A DNA stretch of 64,000 nt from Reticulascus tulasneorum (GCA_001557505.1 LSAX01000005.1:682001-746000); one strand, 5' to 3'. Shown: positions 32,745 to 43,999, counted from the stretch's first letter. The notes: generated by a model from the letters alone, not told the origin. Numbers and translations are program-made.

Positions 32745-33889
32745 ATGGCTTGCTTCTACGAGGCTCTCGATGCCTCACGCTCCGAGATCCGCCTCCTAGT
32801 ACTAAGCGAGAATGCCACCTGCATCCCCGGACGTCAAAAACACTGGAGCTTGGAGCGGTTTTTGCTGGACGAGGAGCCGGAGTTCACAGCAATTTCATAT
32901 GTCTGGGGCGACCCAAATGACACGACGACCATGATGGTCAACGGCCAGGCCGTATTGGTGACCGTCAGTCTCGCTGATGCTTTGGCCCAGGCGCCAATAC
33001 ACTGGGCAGAGGCATTCCCGGATAGGCGAAGCCACCGAGCTTTTCACTCTTCGATGCGCTTCTAGGCAGACGCGCTCTGCATCAATCAAGGCGACCCTGC
33101 CGAACGCGCTAGCCAGGTACTCCTAATGCATCGCATTTATGGGTCTGCGGAGGCAGTTCTGAGTCGTCTGGCCGGTCTTTCCTGGACTTTTGGCCAAAGT
33201 TCCATGAAGAAGGTCTTCATAGGGCTTGAGACGGTGAAGCTCATCATCAACAATCTCCGCCCCGCACTTTTTTCACAGACGACAAACCTGGGCTACTGTT
33301 CGGTTGGATGTCAGAGTTCCCAGCACTCAAAGACGTCGACGCCGGCCGCGACGACGCTCGACCGGGATGTGATTCGAATAGCCACTGGGCTGGTCTCAGG
33401 TTCCTTCTCCATATACCATATTGGAGACGAGTCTGGATAGCGCAGGAGGTGGCACTCGCACGCCGCCTGATACTTTTCTGTGGAAATGTTTCCATATCCT
33501 GGGAGACCATGCACCACGTGATGGCGTGGGCAGGCTCTGCTGAGAGGTACTCTGAAGCTTGAATGGCCTCAGGAACTCACCGCGGGGCATTTCCATGTTA
33601 TTGGCGCCTGAGAAAGCCCATGAACCTTGTAGCCAATTATCTGAGGAAGAGATCATACTACAGGCTTGCCGAGACGTCGTTAGGGTACTTGGCTATGGTA
33701 CCTCGAGGAGCGAGGGTAGGAGACGCAGTGTTTGTGCTGAAAGGCTGCTTCCTGCCCTCCATCATGCGGTCCCGTGGAAGGCACTACGAGCATGTCGGAC
33801 TGTGCTACAGCTATGGGCTGTCAAATGGGGAAGCTGCAGAGTTTGTCCAATCCGGTAGGTCTACAGTTGGATCCATCGAGGTTCAGTGA
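32745..33889 (+). pseudogene. Broken HET-domain gene
   Basis: Clear HET-domain pieces in order but interrupted. The first frame has EFTAISYVWGDPNDTT and SLADALAQ, then stops at TAG 33063-33065, where functional relatives have Trp (TGG) just before ADALCINQGDPAERASQVLLM. The frame continues to IYGSAEAVL and then shifts by 33308, where PYWRRVWIAQEVALARR is found. A TGA at 33560 follows, then only a C-terminal remnant: MVPRGARVGDAVFVLKG and YEHVGLCYSYGLSNGEA. The middle of a normal HET protein (several hundred residues) is missing. Stop, frameshift and deletion together make a pseudogene, not an intron-rich gene. Confidence 0.82.
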
Positions 33890-34475
33890 AGAACGTGAAG
33901 ATAGCAAGTTTCTCTCATTACCCTCGTACATGAATCGGGTGCTCTGGGCGTTAGTAGAATTGCAATACCCGAAGGCGCCTGGAAATGAGATTTGATGTCT
34001 TCTATCTTGTAGACGGTCAACCCTCTATGTAATGCTTGCAGTTTAGGACGCATATCTCAAAGTTCTAGGCGCCTAATGCATGCTCCGAAGTTTTGTTTCT
34101 AGACGAATCCTCGCACTTAGGCTGAAGACCTAGAATATCAAAATTGACGATATCCAGCCCTGGGTGACGGGAGGGGGTTTGGCTTATGCTCCGAGGTAGG
34201 GCAAACTAAGTGACAGCAACCTGCTTGGATTTGGCCTAGTTTAACCTTCATGTTCACCCAACAAACATAGCGTTGTATGTTCACTCGTGGGAACGGGCAG
34301 ACTATCTATATGCCCCTACATTATCGAACTTTCGTGTTGACAGTGGGGCTATAAGGAGTAGTCTTGCCTTTTACCTTTTATCAACACCCGTTGAAACTTG
34401 CAGACGCTCAAGGCGCACACATGACTTAATATATCAGAATTGATCCCTTTACTCCCAGCCGAATCCTTAAGAACG

Positions 34476-34630
34476 CAGTGGCCTAGCGGTCAGGATAGCT
34501 CGCTTGAGCAGGATTCAGAAGGTCAGAAACCAAAGTCAAAGTTTCGAAGAGGGAAAGCGAGCTTGTCTTGAGCCCTCTGCTTTTTTGCAGGTTCAACCCC
34601 CGGTACCGTCAATTCTTTTTTGACTTTACT
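34476..34630 (+). ncRNA. tRNA-like sequence with Pol III boxes
   Basis: TGGCCTAGCGGTCAGG fits an A box (tRNA D arm) and GGTTCAACCCCC a B box (T arm); a T-run terminator (TTCTTTTTT) follows directly. GCTCGC and GCGAGC can pair as an anticodon stem. However, the acceptor ends do not pair, the T stem has mismatches, and about 90 extra bases sit between the boxes, with a T6 run just before the B box. Best read as a decayed or interrupted tRNA, or a tRNA-derived element. Anticodon cannot be assigned. Confidence 0.35.
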
Positions 34631-34978
34631 TATTGTTTTTGAACTCTCGCAAGGATTCTCTCGGAGGGTTTCGGCTTCGTAAAAGGCGTTTCTCCTTCTT
34701 TTGTAGTTTTTGCTGCTTGTCTTCTTGCCAAAGATCTCTGAAGTCTTTACAAACGACAGGAAATAGAGGCAGAGGATAGGACCTTACACCAATATACATA
34801 CTAACTCACTCTTAGATTGTATGGTATAATGTCAAGGCCACCAGCCCACGCGTAGGGGTTGTAGTATATAGACAAGGGATATAACCACTGGGTAACAGAG
34901 AGCTCTGCTGGTAGGTAGGAGTAGGCAGATGACGTGGTTTCATCACTGAACCCCCTTAAGTTATGGGTTTCTACTACT

Positions 34979-34993
34979 ATATATATATATATA
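34979..34993. repeat. (TA)n microsatellite
   Basis: Run of alternating T and A, about 15 bases. Confidence 0.7.
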
Positions 34994-35658
34994 CTACTTC
35001 TGTTATCCACCTACTGTTGGCCAACAGGAACGTACCAGGTGTCTGACACGTTTCAACCGGAATTTTGGGCCATGACACTATTTTTTGTATACCTACACCA
35101 CACCAAAAGGGGCTGTCACTTATTCCCTTTTCACATCTCTACCTGCAATTAAAGTGAAGACAGCATGACGCAATATCCCATGTAGTCGTCATCGTGTTCT
35201 TCTGACAATGTCGTTGAAATCTCAGACGGCTGCAAGGATGCATGCCACACGCGGCCGCACTGAGGCGGGTGCGGCCGTCTTCGACCAGGGACCAAATCAA
35301 AGTCCACGTCACTAATAAGCCGAGTGAGAAGCTTATATCGCGCCCCGCAGTTCCCGTTCCCTGTCGAGTATGCATACTCGAGAACTTATGCCTCATTCAC
35401 TAACGTTGTTGAAGCAAAGTAAACCAGACAAGCATCGCTATTACGTGAGAGCACTGCTGGTGGCTCTCCATAGACACAGTTAATGTTGAGATGCGTCAGA
35501 CACGCCGCTCGCGCCCGCTCGCCTACAAAACTATCCATGCTCTGAAAGAGTTAGAAAAGGAGTATTTATCTCCTGGCAGCACTGAAACTCTTGGACAGTC
35601 ATGGCAACCAGTCCTCTCAGCACTTATTCACCTCGCGGTTTAGCAGTTCAGAAGGATC

Positions 35659-37706
35659 ATGGGTTGCAAAAGCAGCGTTCTGACTTTGGCTTTGGCCGGT
35701 CTATCGGCGGCAGGCACTGTGATTTCCGGTACTCCTATTCAAGCCAGAGATGGCGAGACGTACGACTACGTTGTGGTTGGGAGCGGTCCCGGCGGCGGCG
35801 TCACTGCCAGCAAACTTGCGCTCGCCGGATACAGCGTGGTGTTGATCGAGGCCGGAACGGACGCTAGCGACGACGTCCGAACTGTCGCAGTCCCGCTCTC
35901 GTATCCGGGCCCAGCAGAGCTGACCTGGCAGTTCTTTGTAAAGCACTACGCCGACAATGAACGTGAGCTGCAGCACAACTACCTCACCTGGCAGCGTCTG
36001 AACGGATCATACTGGGTCGGTAATGGAAGCAGTGCACCCGCCGACGCTACACTGCTTGGCGTATACTACCCGCGCGGTGCCACGCTTGGAGGGAGCGCTG
36101 TCATCAACGCTATGGGGGCATTCCTACCCAATGATGCCGACTGGGATTATATTGCTCAGCTGACTGGCGATGCGTCCTGGAAGTATGCTGGCGTCCTGTC
36201 GGCCTTCCCACCGACGTTATTGCTGAACAATTTCCTCTGCTGACACTGATTGCTAGACACGATAACATGCGAAAAGTCTTCCAAGAAGTGGAGAAAAATC
36301 ACTACCTCAAGCCAGGGACGCCCGGTCACGGTTTTACCGGGTTCATGGACACATGGATTTCGCCGTCCAGCTTTTATAAGCGGAGCCCAGGTTATATCTC
36401 TGTTTTGAAGACGATGGCAGCCCAGTTCGGTCTGAATCCGGATAACATCTTCTCGTACCTGGAACGCGATCCGAACTTCCTCGGAGACAAGAGAGATACG
36501 GCAGAAGGCCTATTTGGTGGTGCCAGCCACAGAACGCCTACGGCGAGACGATGGTCGCCCCGGGATCTGATCCTGTCGACTGTGGCCACCACCAAGACTC
36601 TAAAGCTCCAACTAAACTCGCTCGCGACGAGAATCTTGTTTAAGACCGCCGCAGGCCAGAAGCCCCGTGCAATAGGTGTGGAGTTCCTTGAAGGAAAGGG
36701 TGTTTACAAGGCCACATATCAGTACAACCCCGGAACCGCGCCGCAGGGGACTCTCAAGCGTGTGTTCGCCAGAAAGGAAGTCATAATTTCCGGCGGAACT
36801 TTCAATACGCCCCAGCTTCTGCAACTCAGCGGCCTCGGCAGCCGAGCACACCTCGAGTCGCTGGGCATTCCGGTTCTTGTAGACCTCCCCGGCGTCGGCC
36901 GTAGCCTCCGGGATAACCAGGAACTCTCCATCGTGGGCCACGGTGTCAGCAACTTTACCGTTGAGCCCGATCCGGAGGCCAGCAAATGCACATTCGGCGC
37001 GCCCGGCGATCCTTGTCTCGAGCTCTGGAAGCAGGGTAAGGGCCCTTATGTGGCTCCATCAGGCAACAGCGAGGAGGCGTTCCTGAAAACGGCACACTCT
37101 CCTGACGGCAATCGCGATATGTTGACGTTTATGCCTCCGGTGGTGTTCCGCGGGTTTTACCTCGAGGACCCGAGCCAGCCGCTGCCCGTGGATCCTCCAA
37201 ATACCATTTGGCGCAATATCGTTCGAATGCAGTCGCAGAACAAGGCGGGCCATGTCTTAATCACCTCCAAGAACCCGCGCGACGTGCCCGACATCAATTT
37301 TGAGTACTTTGGAACTGGGGCGAATCTCGACATCGGCTCCATCTTGGACACCGTCGCCTCAGTTAGGCGGGTGTTCGCCAAGGTCCCTGGGCCATATGGT
37401 CCTGTGCGCGGCTCGGAGCCTCCATGTCCCGCTGGGTACGGGACCGATGGGTACTGCTTTGACAGGACACAAGACGAGAAGTGGATCCGCGATCAAGTTT
37501 TCGGCCACCATGCCACCGGCACCTGCGCCATTGGCGCGAGCAGTGATCCCCTGGCAGTTGTCGATTCCAAGTTCCGCGTCAGGGGCGTGACGGGGCTGCG
37601 GGTTGTAGATGCGAGTGTCTTCCCCCAGAGTCCAGGGGCATTCCCGGTCCTGCCGACGGTCATGCTCGGACAAAAAGCATCCGAAGATATTCTGGGTAGT
37701 TTGTAA
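35659..37706 (+). CDS. Secreted GMC-family oxidoreductase
   Basis: FAD-dependent alcohol/sugar oxidase or dehydrogenase family. Exons 35659-36182 and 36257-37706 give 657 aa. An N-terminal signal (SSVLTLALAGLSAAGTV) is followed by the FAD-binding YVVVGSGPGGGVTASKLA near residues 38-55 and GGSAVINAM. GGTFNTPQLLQLSGLG is GMC signature 2. The C-terminal catalytic block has GHHATGTCAIG with the first active-site His. The usual second His/Asn in the closing segment is replaced in PGAFPVLPTVML. The splice at 36183-36256 joins SWK to HDNMRKVFQEVE and has a CTGAC branch site. The natural substrate is unknown. Confidence 0.9.
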
Positions 37707-38471
37707 CTGACAGAAACGAACGCATTGTGGGTGCAGGCGGCGGAGTTAACCTTTAGTTTGTCCCACCCAGGGCAGACCGGTGTCGCGGATGCCTGCATAG
37801 CACCACAGGGGCAAGGCTGCCTTCCATTCTCTGTATTATATTTATTGCGGATAGGCCTTTCCATACTTATGATCCAATCTTCCTGCATCTGATGCGCAAG
37901 TCTTGCTTGGCTAATAACGCAAATTACTCTGTCTCAACTTCCGGTATCCTCTATGTCGTAACCCCTTGCAAAATCTTTCAACTGTCTAAAATACTTAAAG
38001 AGGGCAATCTTTTATTTGCAAGGCAGAAAGGTCGATATTTCGTTTCGACTTCATTTTCAACTCAAATGTGACACGACAAGCAAAGTTTGCCGCCTCCATG
38101 GTGTTTCTGGGCCATGACTTCCATCCAAAATATTCATGGTTGGGGCTGGTGTCGCCGCAAATCATTACCTGCGTAAATTAGCAATGATGGTGTAAGTGAA
38201 TTGACTAAAATTTATTTTGCCGTCGCACACCGTCCACACGACCTTGCGTATCCCGCCGCTTTCGGCCGGAGAAAGCGGAGAATAAGAGTCACGCTCTCAG
38301 TCGAAAGTCCATCAGCGTTTCATCCTCCAAAACGTAGGCTTCGACAATACGCTCAAGGCCGGAGAAAGGCGAGAATAAAGCTCAAGCTCTCAGTTGAAAG
38401 ACCATCAAGCCTTTATCCTGCAGAACGTGGGCTTTGACAAAACATTCAAGATCAGATACTGCAGAGCCGTC
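37707..38471. other. Intergenic region with tandem duplication
   Basis: Upstream region of the phosphoserine aminotransferase gene. Its last 200 bases consist largely of a two-copy 93-base tandem repeat. Confidence 0.5.
38264..38449 (+). repeat. Two-copy 93-base tandem repeat before ser1
   Basis: Copies 38264-38356 and 38357-38449 both start GGCCGGAGAA and end near CAA. I count 20 differences in 93 bases (78% identity) with no gaps. The unit length is a multiple of three. In one frame both copies encode FILQNVGFD, and most differences there fall at third codon positions. The second copy ends 22 bases before the ser1 ATG. Confidence 0.85.
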
Positions 38472-39808
38472 ATGCCCTCTAGATCAGATATCACCTATTT
38501 TGGTGCAGGCCCAGCTCTGCTACCTACTGACGTTCTCGAGGAAGCTGCCAAGGCCCTGCTAGATTATAATGGTACCGGCCTGGGTATCGCCGAGCACTCT
38601 CACCGCTCGCAGCTAGCTGCCGATATAATCAATCAAACCAAAGCTGATCTTGCCTCTTGCCTGGATATCCCAGACGATTACGAGATCCTCTTCATGCAGG
38701 GCGGTGGCACAGGAGAATTCTCTGCTACAGCATATAACTTTGTTGGCGCCTGGGTTGCCCGCAAGCAGCAAGAGATCTTTGGAGATGTCAAAGGCGATCC
38801 CACCGACTCTAAGGCGATCCAACAACTCAAGGAAGCTGTGGATAAGGATCTCAAGATCGATTACCTGATCACCGGCGGCTGGTCACAGAAAGCGTCAGCA
38901 GAGGCCGAGCGGCTTTTGGGCTCAGAGCATGTCAATATTGTGGCAGATAGCCGTAAGACGAACGGCGGTAAGTTTGGAACTATTCCAGATGAGAGCACCT
39001 GGAAGCTTTCCAAGGATGCTGCCATGGTGTACTACTGTGCAAATGAGACGGTTGACGGGGTTGAATTTCCTGAATTTCCCAAGTCTCTTCAGCCAGGGCC
39101 TGATGGAAAGGGGCCAATCGTTGTCGCCGATATGAGCTCGAATATCCTTACCAAAAAGGTTCCGGTAAAGAACTTCTCGGCTATCTTCTTCGGCGCCCAA
39201 AAGAACCTCGGACCAACCGGTATCACCGTTGTGATTATCAAGAAGAGCTTCTTACCGCCTGTCACTTCGCAACCGTCTGCAAGTCTGATGAGACAACTGG
39301 GTCTGCCTATTCCACCCATCATCTTCCAATACGAGATTATTGCCAAAAACAATAGTCTTTATAATACATTGAGCATCTTTGAGTAAGTTATGGTTTATTT
39401 AATATTCCTAACCGAGATAGAACTGATGATATCACTAGTGTATACATTATAGGCCAGGTTCTTAAAAAGATGTTGAAAACCTACCCAGACAAGGTTGAAG
39501 GACAGCAAGCTGTATCTGACAAGAAGGCCCAACTTATCTATGATGCGCTGGAGGCCTTTCCGGAGATCTACAAGATCGTTCCCGACAAGGCAGTGCGGTC
39601 GCGTGTCAATATCTGCTTCAGGGTCACCAAGGGTGACGATCTCGATGCTGCAGAGAAAGCGTTTCTACAGGAGGGAACCGTCCAAGGACTGACTGGATTA
39701 AAGGGTCATCGTTCAGTAGGTGGAATTCGTGCAAGCAACTACAACTCAGTTCTTCTAGAGGGTGCAGAGAAGCTTGCCAAATTTATCCGCGCTTTTGCAT
39801 CGTCATAA
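38472..39808 (+). CDS. ser1: Phosphoserine aminotransferase
   Basis: PLP enzyme of serine synthesis, converting 3-phosphohydroxypyruvate and glutamate to phosphoserine. Exons 38472-39382 and 39439-39808 give 426 aa. The start reads MPSRSDITYFGAGPALLP, followed by GLGIAEHSHRS, FMQGGGTGEFSA, the ADMSSN segment, and the PLP-lysine in FGAQKNLGPTGIT. The C-terminal domain ends with [17 protein letters not shown], conserved in the family. The in-frame extension upstream begins at a TTG and runs into the tandem repeat, so the first ATG is used. Confidence 0.94.
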
Positions 39809-40482
39809 GAGCAGTTTAACGCTAGGCTAGTCCAAGATTCTGTTTCAAAGGCAACGCCTGCTGCCACTGAGCTCAGCTATGCGAGTGTGAACACAGAGTA
39901 TTTTCCAACAGGAAGAGGCTCTGTTACTTCCTCTACTTAGCGTAGGCCAAATTGACCGAGAAAGGGCCGTATAGCAATCCCACGAACGTCTCGACCATGC
40001 CCCTCATAGTTGATGCTGGCCGCAACAGGCCATAAACAAGAGCAACAACACAGTCCAAGCAGCGCAGCTGCAATCGGCTCGCGGAATCAGCTACTGGTCA
40101 TATCTGCTGTCTGACTTTAGTGTAACACGGGGGGCCACTGTGCCAAGCCTAGAAATCTCACAATAATACTGGAGACTGCCCTTAGATTGTTCCTACATAT
40201 CGACCACGTGATTACATGTTGGGCATCCACCTTCTTAGCAGTTGTGTCTGCTATGAAACTCTAACCGTAAGGATAAATTTCCATTCTTTCAAAGATAATT
40301 GCCATCTTTACAGCAAAAGAGGGGTGTGAAGCCCAGAAAGATGGTATGTATACTTGCTGGAAGAGATCTCATGAAACCTACCCAAATATACGTCTCCGAC
40401 CCAATGCCTGCAAATTAGCCCTATATCGGCAAGAGTAGCTTGCACCCTCGAGCAATTTTTGGATAAGCGTGAGAGCCGGTAA
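39809..40482. other. Convergent intergenic region
   Basis: 3' flanks of ser1 and the acid phosphatase gene. No feature seen. Confidence 0.4.
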
Positions 40483-41847
40483 TCATTTAGGACTCTTGCC
40501 GCACACGCCGTGAAAGTCAGCGTACTTCTTAGCTCCTGCAAGAACGATCTTCTTGAAGTCTTTGAGTGGGCAGCTTGCGCCAGGGCCACTCTGGCAGTTT
40601 GGGATCGGCCGTGGGGCTGTGTTGGCAATGAATCGAATGTAGTGCTTTTCGGCACTACCCGAGGATCCGTCGCACGAGATTCGCTCCATGCCAATGTGGC
40701 CGAGAAATGGTATCAGGTCGCTCATCTTCCACGAACGAACCCAGTTGATGCGGTCGGTCGGGAATTCCTCAACAGCTTCGGACGAAGAGTTGAAGATGCC
40801 TAAAGCTGTGGCGACGAACGGCGGTACCTCTCGGTGCGTGAAAGATAGAAAGAATCGCTGCCCTTCAGGCCACCCGTCAGGGTTGGAGGACTTGCTATGG
40901 CTCTCATCAAGTAGGTCCAACTGACTTTGCAGCCAAGGGAAGCCCAGATATGGCGAGAGCGGGTTTAAAGGCCCAACCATATATGCGTAGCGCAAATCCC
41001 AGGCGTACTCGTACGCCATCCACTCGTCGTCAGAAAACAACGAGCAGACGGGACTGCGTTTGCCTTCGATGGCCGATTGGTAGCCGCATATGGACTGCAG
41101 ACCTAGTACGTCTTTCGGCGTCATCTGGAAGTGGGAGAACTGCTCGAGACGTTTTGACGCCTTGGCGCCATACATGTCCACAAATTTACCCATTTCTTTC
41201 TTTCCAGGTTCCTTGCTGAAAGCTGGGCATGATTTATGCGGAATCAGGGCGTCCATGCTCCCGTTGATGTCCTTTGTCACGCGCACAACCTCGATGGACT
41301 CTGGATTTGGAAATGCTGCCGCCATGGCGACAGCGGTATCATACGTGCGAGCCTTCTTGTCGGCTAGGATGCGCTTCGTGGTCGGCACGAGGTCGGGGTA
41401 GCGCTGCAGCAGGTGCTTGCCCACCCTCTTGGCGTCTTCCTTGCCCGAGGGCGTGACCTCTTCCAGAGAGTCCTCCAGGATTGGCGAGTGCCAATCATTC
41501 AGAAATTCCATGTCGCCAGTGAAGCTGCCACGATGCTTCTCGAGCTTCTCAAGCAGCGGTTTGATGTATTCCTCATACTCATCGTCGTTGGCGTAGATGG
41601 CAGCGTGGCGAACTAGGTAGGATGCCGAGGTGGCTTTGCAACCTGTTGGAGCACTGTGACGAAGCCCGAACCCGACAGCATCAAAGTAAGGAGAGGTGCC
41701 CGGGAGATGGAGGAGAGGATCAAACTTGTACCCTTGCGTATGGTCAAGAGGCGTCAGCGGGATCTGGGTGAAGCCACCGGGCGTAGGCACTGCGTTGACC
41801 AAGATCAAGAAGAAGGGAAGGCAGCTGGTGAATGCCACGAATGCCAT
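40483..41847 (-). CDS. Secreted histidine acid phosphatase
   Basis: Histidine acid phosphatase/phytase superfamily; releases phosphate outside the cell. Intronless, 454 aa with signal peptide MAFVAFTSCLPFFLILVNA. The phospho-accepting His lies in YLVRHAAIYANDDEYE, a variant of the RHGxRxP motif known from a fungal subgroup. The proton donor region is FLSFTHREVPPFVA, with HRE in place of HD or HAE. Conserved cysteines (GCKAT, KSC, SICG, PVC, ISC, NC, SC, VCG) suggest disulfides. Substrate range (phytate or other phosphate esters) is uncertain because of the motif changes. Confidence 0.88.
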   Translation of the reverse strand: MAFVAFTSCLPFFLILVNAVPTPGGFTQIPLTPLDHTQGYKFDPLLHLPGTSPYFDAVGFGLRHSAPTGCKATSASYLVRHAAIYANDDEYEEYIKPLLEKLEKHRGSFTGDMEFLNDWHSPILEDSLEEVTPSGKEDAKRVGKHLLQRYPDLVPTTKRILADKKARTYDTAVAMAAAFPNPESIEVVRVTKDINGSMDALIPHKSCPAFSKEPGKKEMGKFVDMYGAKASKRLEQFSHFQMTPKDVLGLQSICGYQSAIEGKRSPVCSLFSDDEWMAYEYAWDLRYAYMVGPLNPLSPYLGFPWLQSQLDLLDESHSKSSNPDGWPEGQRFFLSFTHREVPPFVATALGIFNSSSEAVEEFPTDRINWVRSWKMSDLIPFLGHIGMERISCDGSSGSAEKHYIRFIANTAPRPIPNCQSGPGASCPLKDFKKIVLAGAKKYADFHGVCGKSPK

Positions 41848-42444
41848 CTTGATAAACAGAGATATGGCAAAGCACAGCTTGTGGACTTTTTCAACAAAAG
41901 TTCAGAGAAGGGAGATGTTCAAGTAGTGCATGGTGGTGGTGGTATGCGGGTTCGCACCAATGCAGGAACTGACGCGCAGTGCACATACACTACGTCATCG
42001 TCCGACTGCACTGCAATTCAGCAGGTTCAAGTTAAATATGCTAGGCGATTTGGGGACTTAGGTCCTGGGCACTGGATTAATTAGCGTCTCCAGGCTGGGA
42101 CCTGGCAGACTTTAGCGTCTAGCCCTCTTCCGGCACCCTCGCCCCCGGAAACTTCAATTGAGCCCGCCGCAAAGATTCTGCAGGCGACAATCTACATAGC
42201 TCCCGAGTCAGGTGGAGTTTGCGAAGTTGGTTATTTATTAGTAGCGCATGTAAGCTCTATATTTACTAACACTACTGGAAGTGTTATTTCTTCCCATATC
42301 GCTGGCTGATGTAGTTAAAGGAGATTCGGGCGGGAACCACTAACTGCAGCGTAGGTATTAGAGAGGCTCCCCATCTACAGTTCCAGCAGCGAAATTGCGG
42401 ACCGGGCATGATTATGTACTGCAGGACACAAGATCGCACGATCA
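41848..42444. other. Intergenic region, phosphatase promoter
   Basis: Upstream of the acid phosphatase gene and 3' of the SDR gene. No gene seen. A Pho4-type site was not obvious by eye. Confidence 0.4.
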
Positions 42445-43341
42445 TCACGCAGCCAATTCCCGTTGCGTCCATTCCCATAGTTGGTCTGCAAGATTACGAT
42501 CCTTGGCAACCTTCGTCATCTTGCCATCAATATCTCCCACTGGCAGATAATAGCCTCCATTAACCAGCTCTGTCTTGGACGCCCCGATCAACCATAATAC
42601 GTTCTGCGGGTACTGATCCATGGTCAACCAAGTCTCAGCACCAAGGTACAGCAGCCACCGTTTATACCAGGCCATGTCGTTGGCCCACTGCGTGAGTGCC
42701 GCCCCTGGATGAAGGCTGACAGTGGTGATGTCCGGAAACCTGCTTGCAAGCTCCTGAGCGTACAGCACATTGGCCAGTTTGCTTTTGTGGTACCGCAGGA
42801 AGGACCCCCCAATCGAGTCTTGCGTGGTCCGCAGCGCATCGAAATCCAGACCCTTCGCGAAACGATATCCTTCCGAGGCCACAATCAGAATCCGTGGCGA
42901 GGCTTCTGCATGCACTTTCGCAGTGCTCTGGAGAACTGGAAGCAGCTCGTGGATCAAAAGTGCATGGCCCATGTGGTTGACGCCGAATTGAGCCTCATAG
43001 CCATCTTTGGTCAGGCCCGGTGCTGTGAACATGATACCCGCGCTGCAGATCAGCGCATCCAGCCGTGTTGAGGATCGTCGAAATATTTGAGCTGCCGTCC
43101 GTACTGAAGACAAGTCGGCGAGGTCACAGGGGATGAAAGTCAAGGGGCAAGGCTGGAGGGCCGCCATGAGAGAATCTGCAGCCGCGGCATCGCGACCTGT
43201 GAAGAAGATGCGCTCCGGATTGCGGGTGACAAGCTGCTCTATCGTGCTGCGGCCGAGGCCTGCTGTACCCCCAGTAATGAGGAAGACCCTCCCGACGAGG
43301 TCGGGAACGCAGGCGGTCAATGAGAATTCGGAGTGCTTCAT
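42445..43341 (-). CDS. Short-chain dehydrogenase/reductase (retinol-dehydrogenase-like)
   Basis: Intronless, 298 aa. NAD(P)-binding motif ITGGTAGLGRST near residues 22-33, LICSAGIMF for the NAG region, catalytic Ser in ILIVASEGYR and the YxxxK pair in FLRYHKSKLAN. The sequence is closest in style to WW-domain-oxidoreductase/retinol-dehydrogenase-like fungal SDRs acting on lipids or secondary metabolites. Specific substrate unknown. It is divergent from the LITAF-domain gene. Confidence 0.88.
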   Translation of the reverse strand: MKHSEFSLTACVPDLVGRVFLITGGTAGLGRSTIEQLVTRNPERIFFTGRDAAAADSLMAALQPCPLTFIPCDLADLSSVRTAAQIFRRSSTRLDALICSAGIMFTAPGLTKDGYEAQFGVNHMGHALLIHELLPVLQSTAKVHAEASPRILIVASEGYRFAKGLDFDALRTTQDSIGGSFLRYHKSKLANVLYAQELASRFPDITTVSLHPGAALTQWANDMAWYKRWLLYLGAETWLTMDQYPQNVLWLIGASKTELVNGGYYLPVGDIDGKMTKVAKDRNLADQLWEWTQRELAA

Positions 43342-43999
43342 CGTAGTTCAGAGCTGATTTGTCGGAGCACTTCAGCAATCAACATGAGGTAGGTGTTAAT
43401 GTGAGTCGTCTGCACACCAGACGTGGCTGGTGATTTCATGGCTATATGAAAATCGGACTCGGGAAGGTTACTGCGAGAGAATTTCATCACCTGCAAAACC
43501 ATACGAAACCCTCCGAAGCCCTCCTTATCATCCGAGCAGTTCATAGTCACTTATTATGACAATTTCTCGGGACGGTAGCTGTATTGCTGGAGGGGTTTCG
43601 GGCAACTAACGCTCCAATGATGTTAAATGTGGTGCCACCCACGTTTGATGCCCCACCACGCCTGTCTTTCGAATCCAATGAGGACCGGCTTCTACGTTGT
43701 CGTGCGTTTAGTTTGACTTGATGAGGCTGTTCAGTGTGCCCACTGCTTCCACCCCCTCTGCGCCGCCTGCCAGGGTGTGACGCCCCCAAAACCAAGAAAT
43801 GCGAGATACGAAGCCAACCGACACCTACCAGAGTTATCTTACTTTAAAGGCTGCTATGGCTCCGGGCCTGGCTCTGAGTCCATCTTGCATTCCCGTGGCC
43901 CTGTCTTGCAGCACTGGACATTTCCGCGCCGAGTAGGACTCGGCATAAGGACGCGACCGTCGACAACAGCCTCCATTATACATATTGGGATGTGTCTTG
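43342..43999. promoter_or_regulatory. Divergent intergenic region
   Basis: Between the SDR gene and the LITAF-domain gene. It may also contain a missed 5' exon of the latter, since an open frame from an ATG near 43799 ends close to splice-like sequence, but I could not support one. Confidence 0.35.

Larger units (their letters stand above)
33890..35658. other. 1.8 kb gene-free stretch
   Basis: Contains a tRNA-like fragment (34476-34630) and a short TA microsatellite (about 34979-34993). No protein gene is supported; the 35139-35396 frame is not convincing. Confidence 0.45.
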
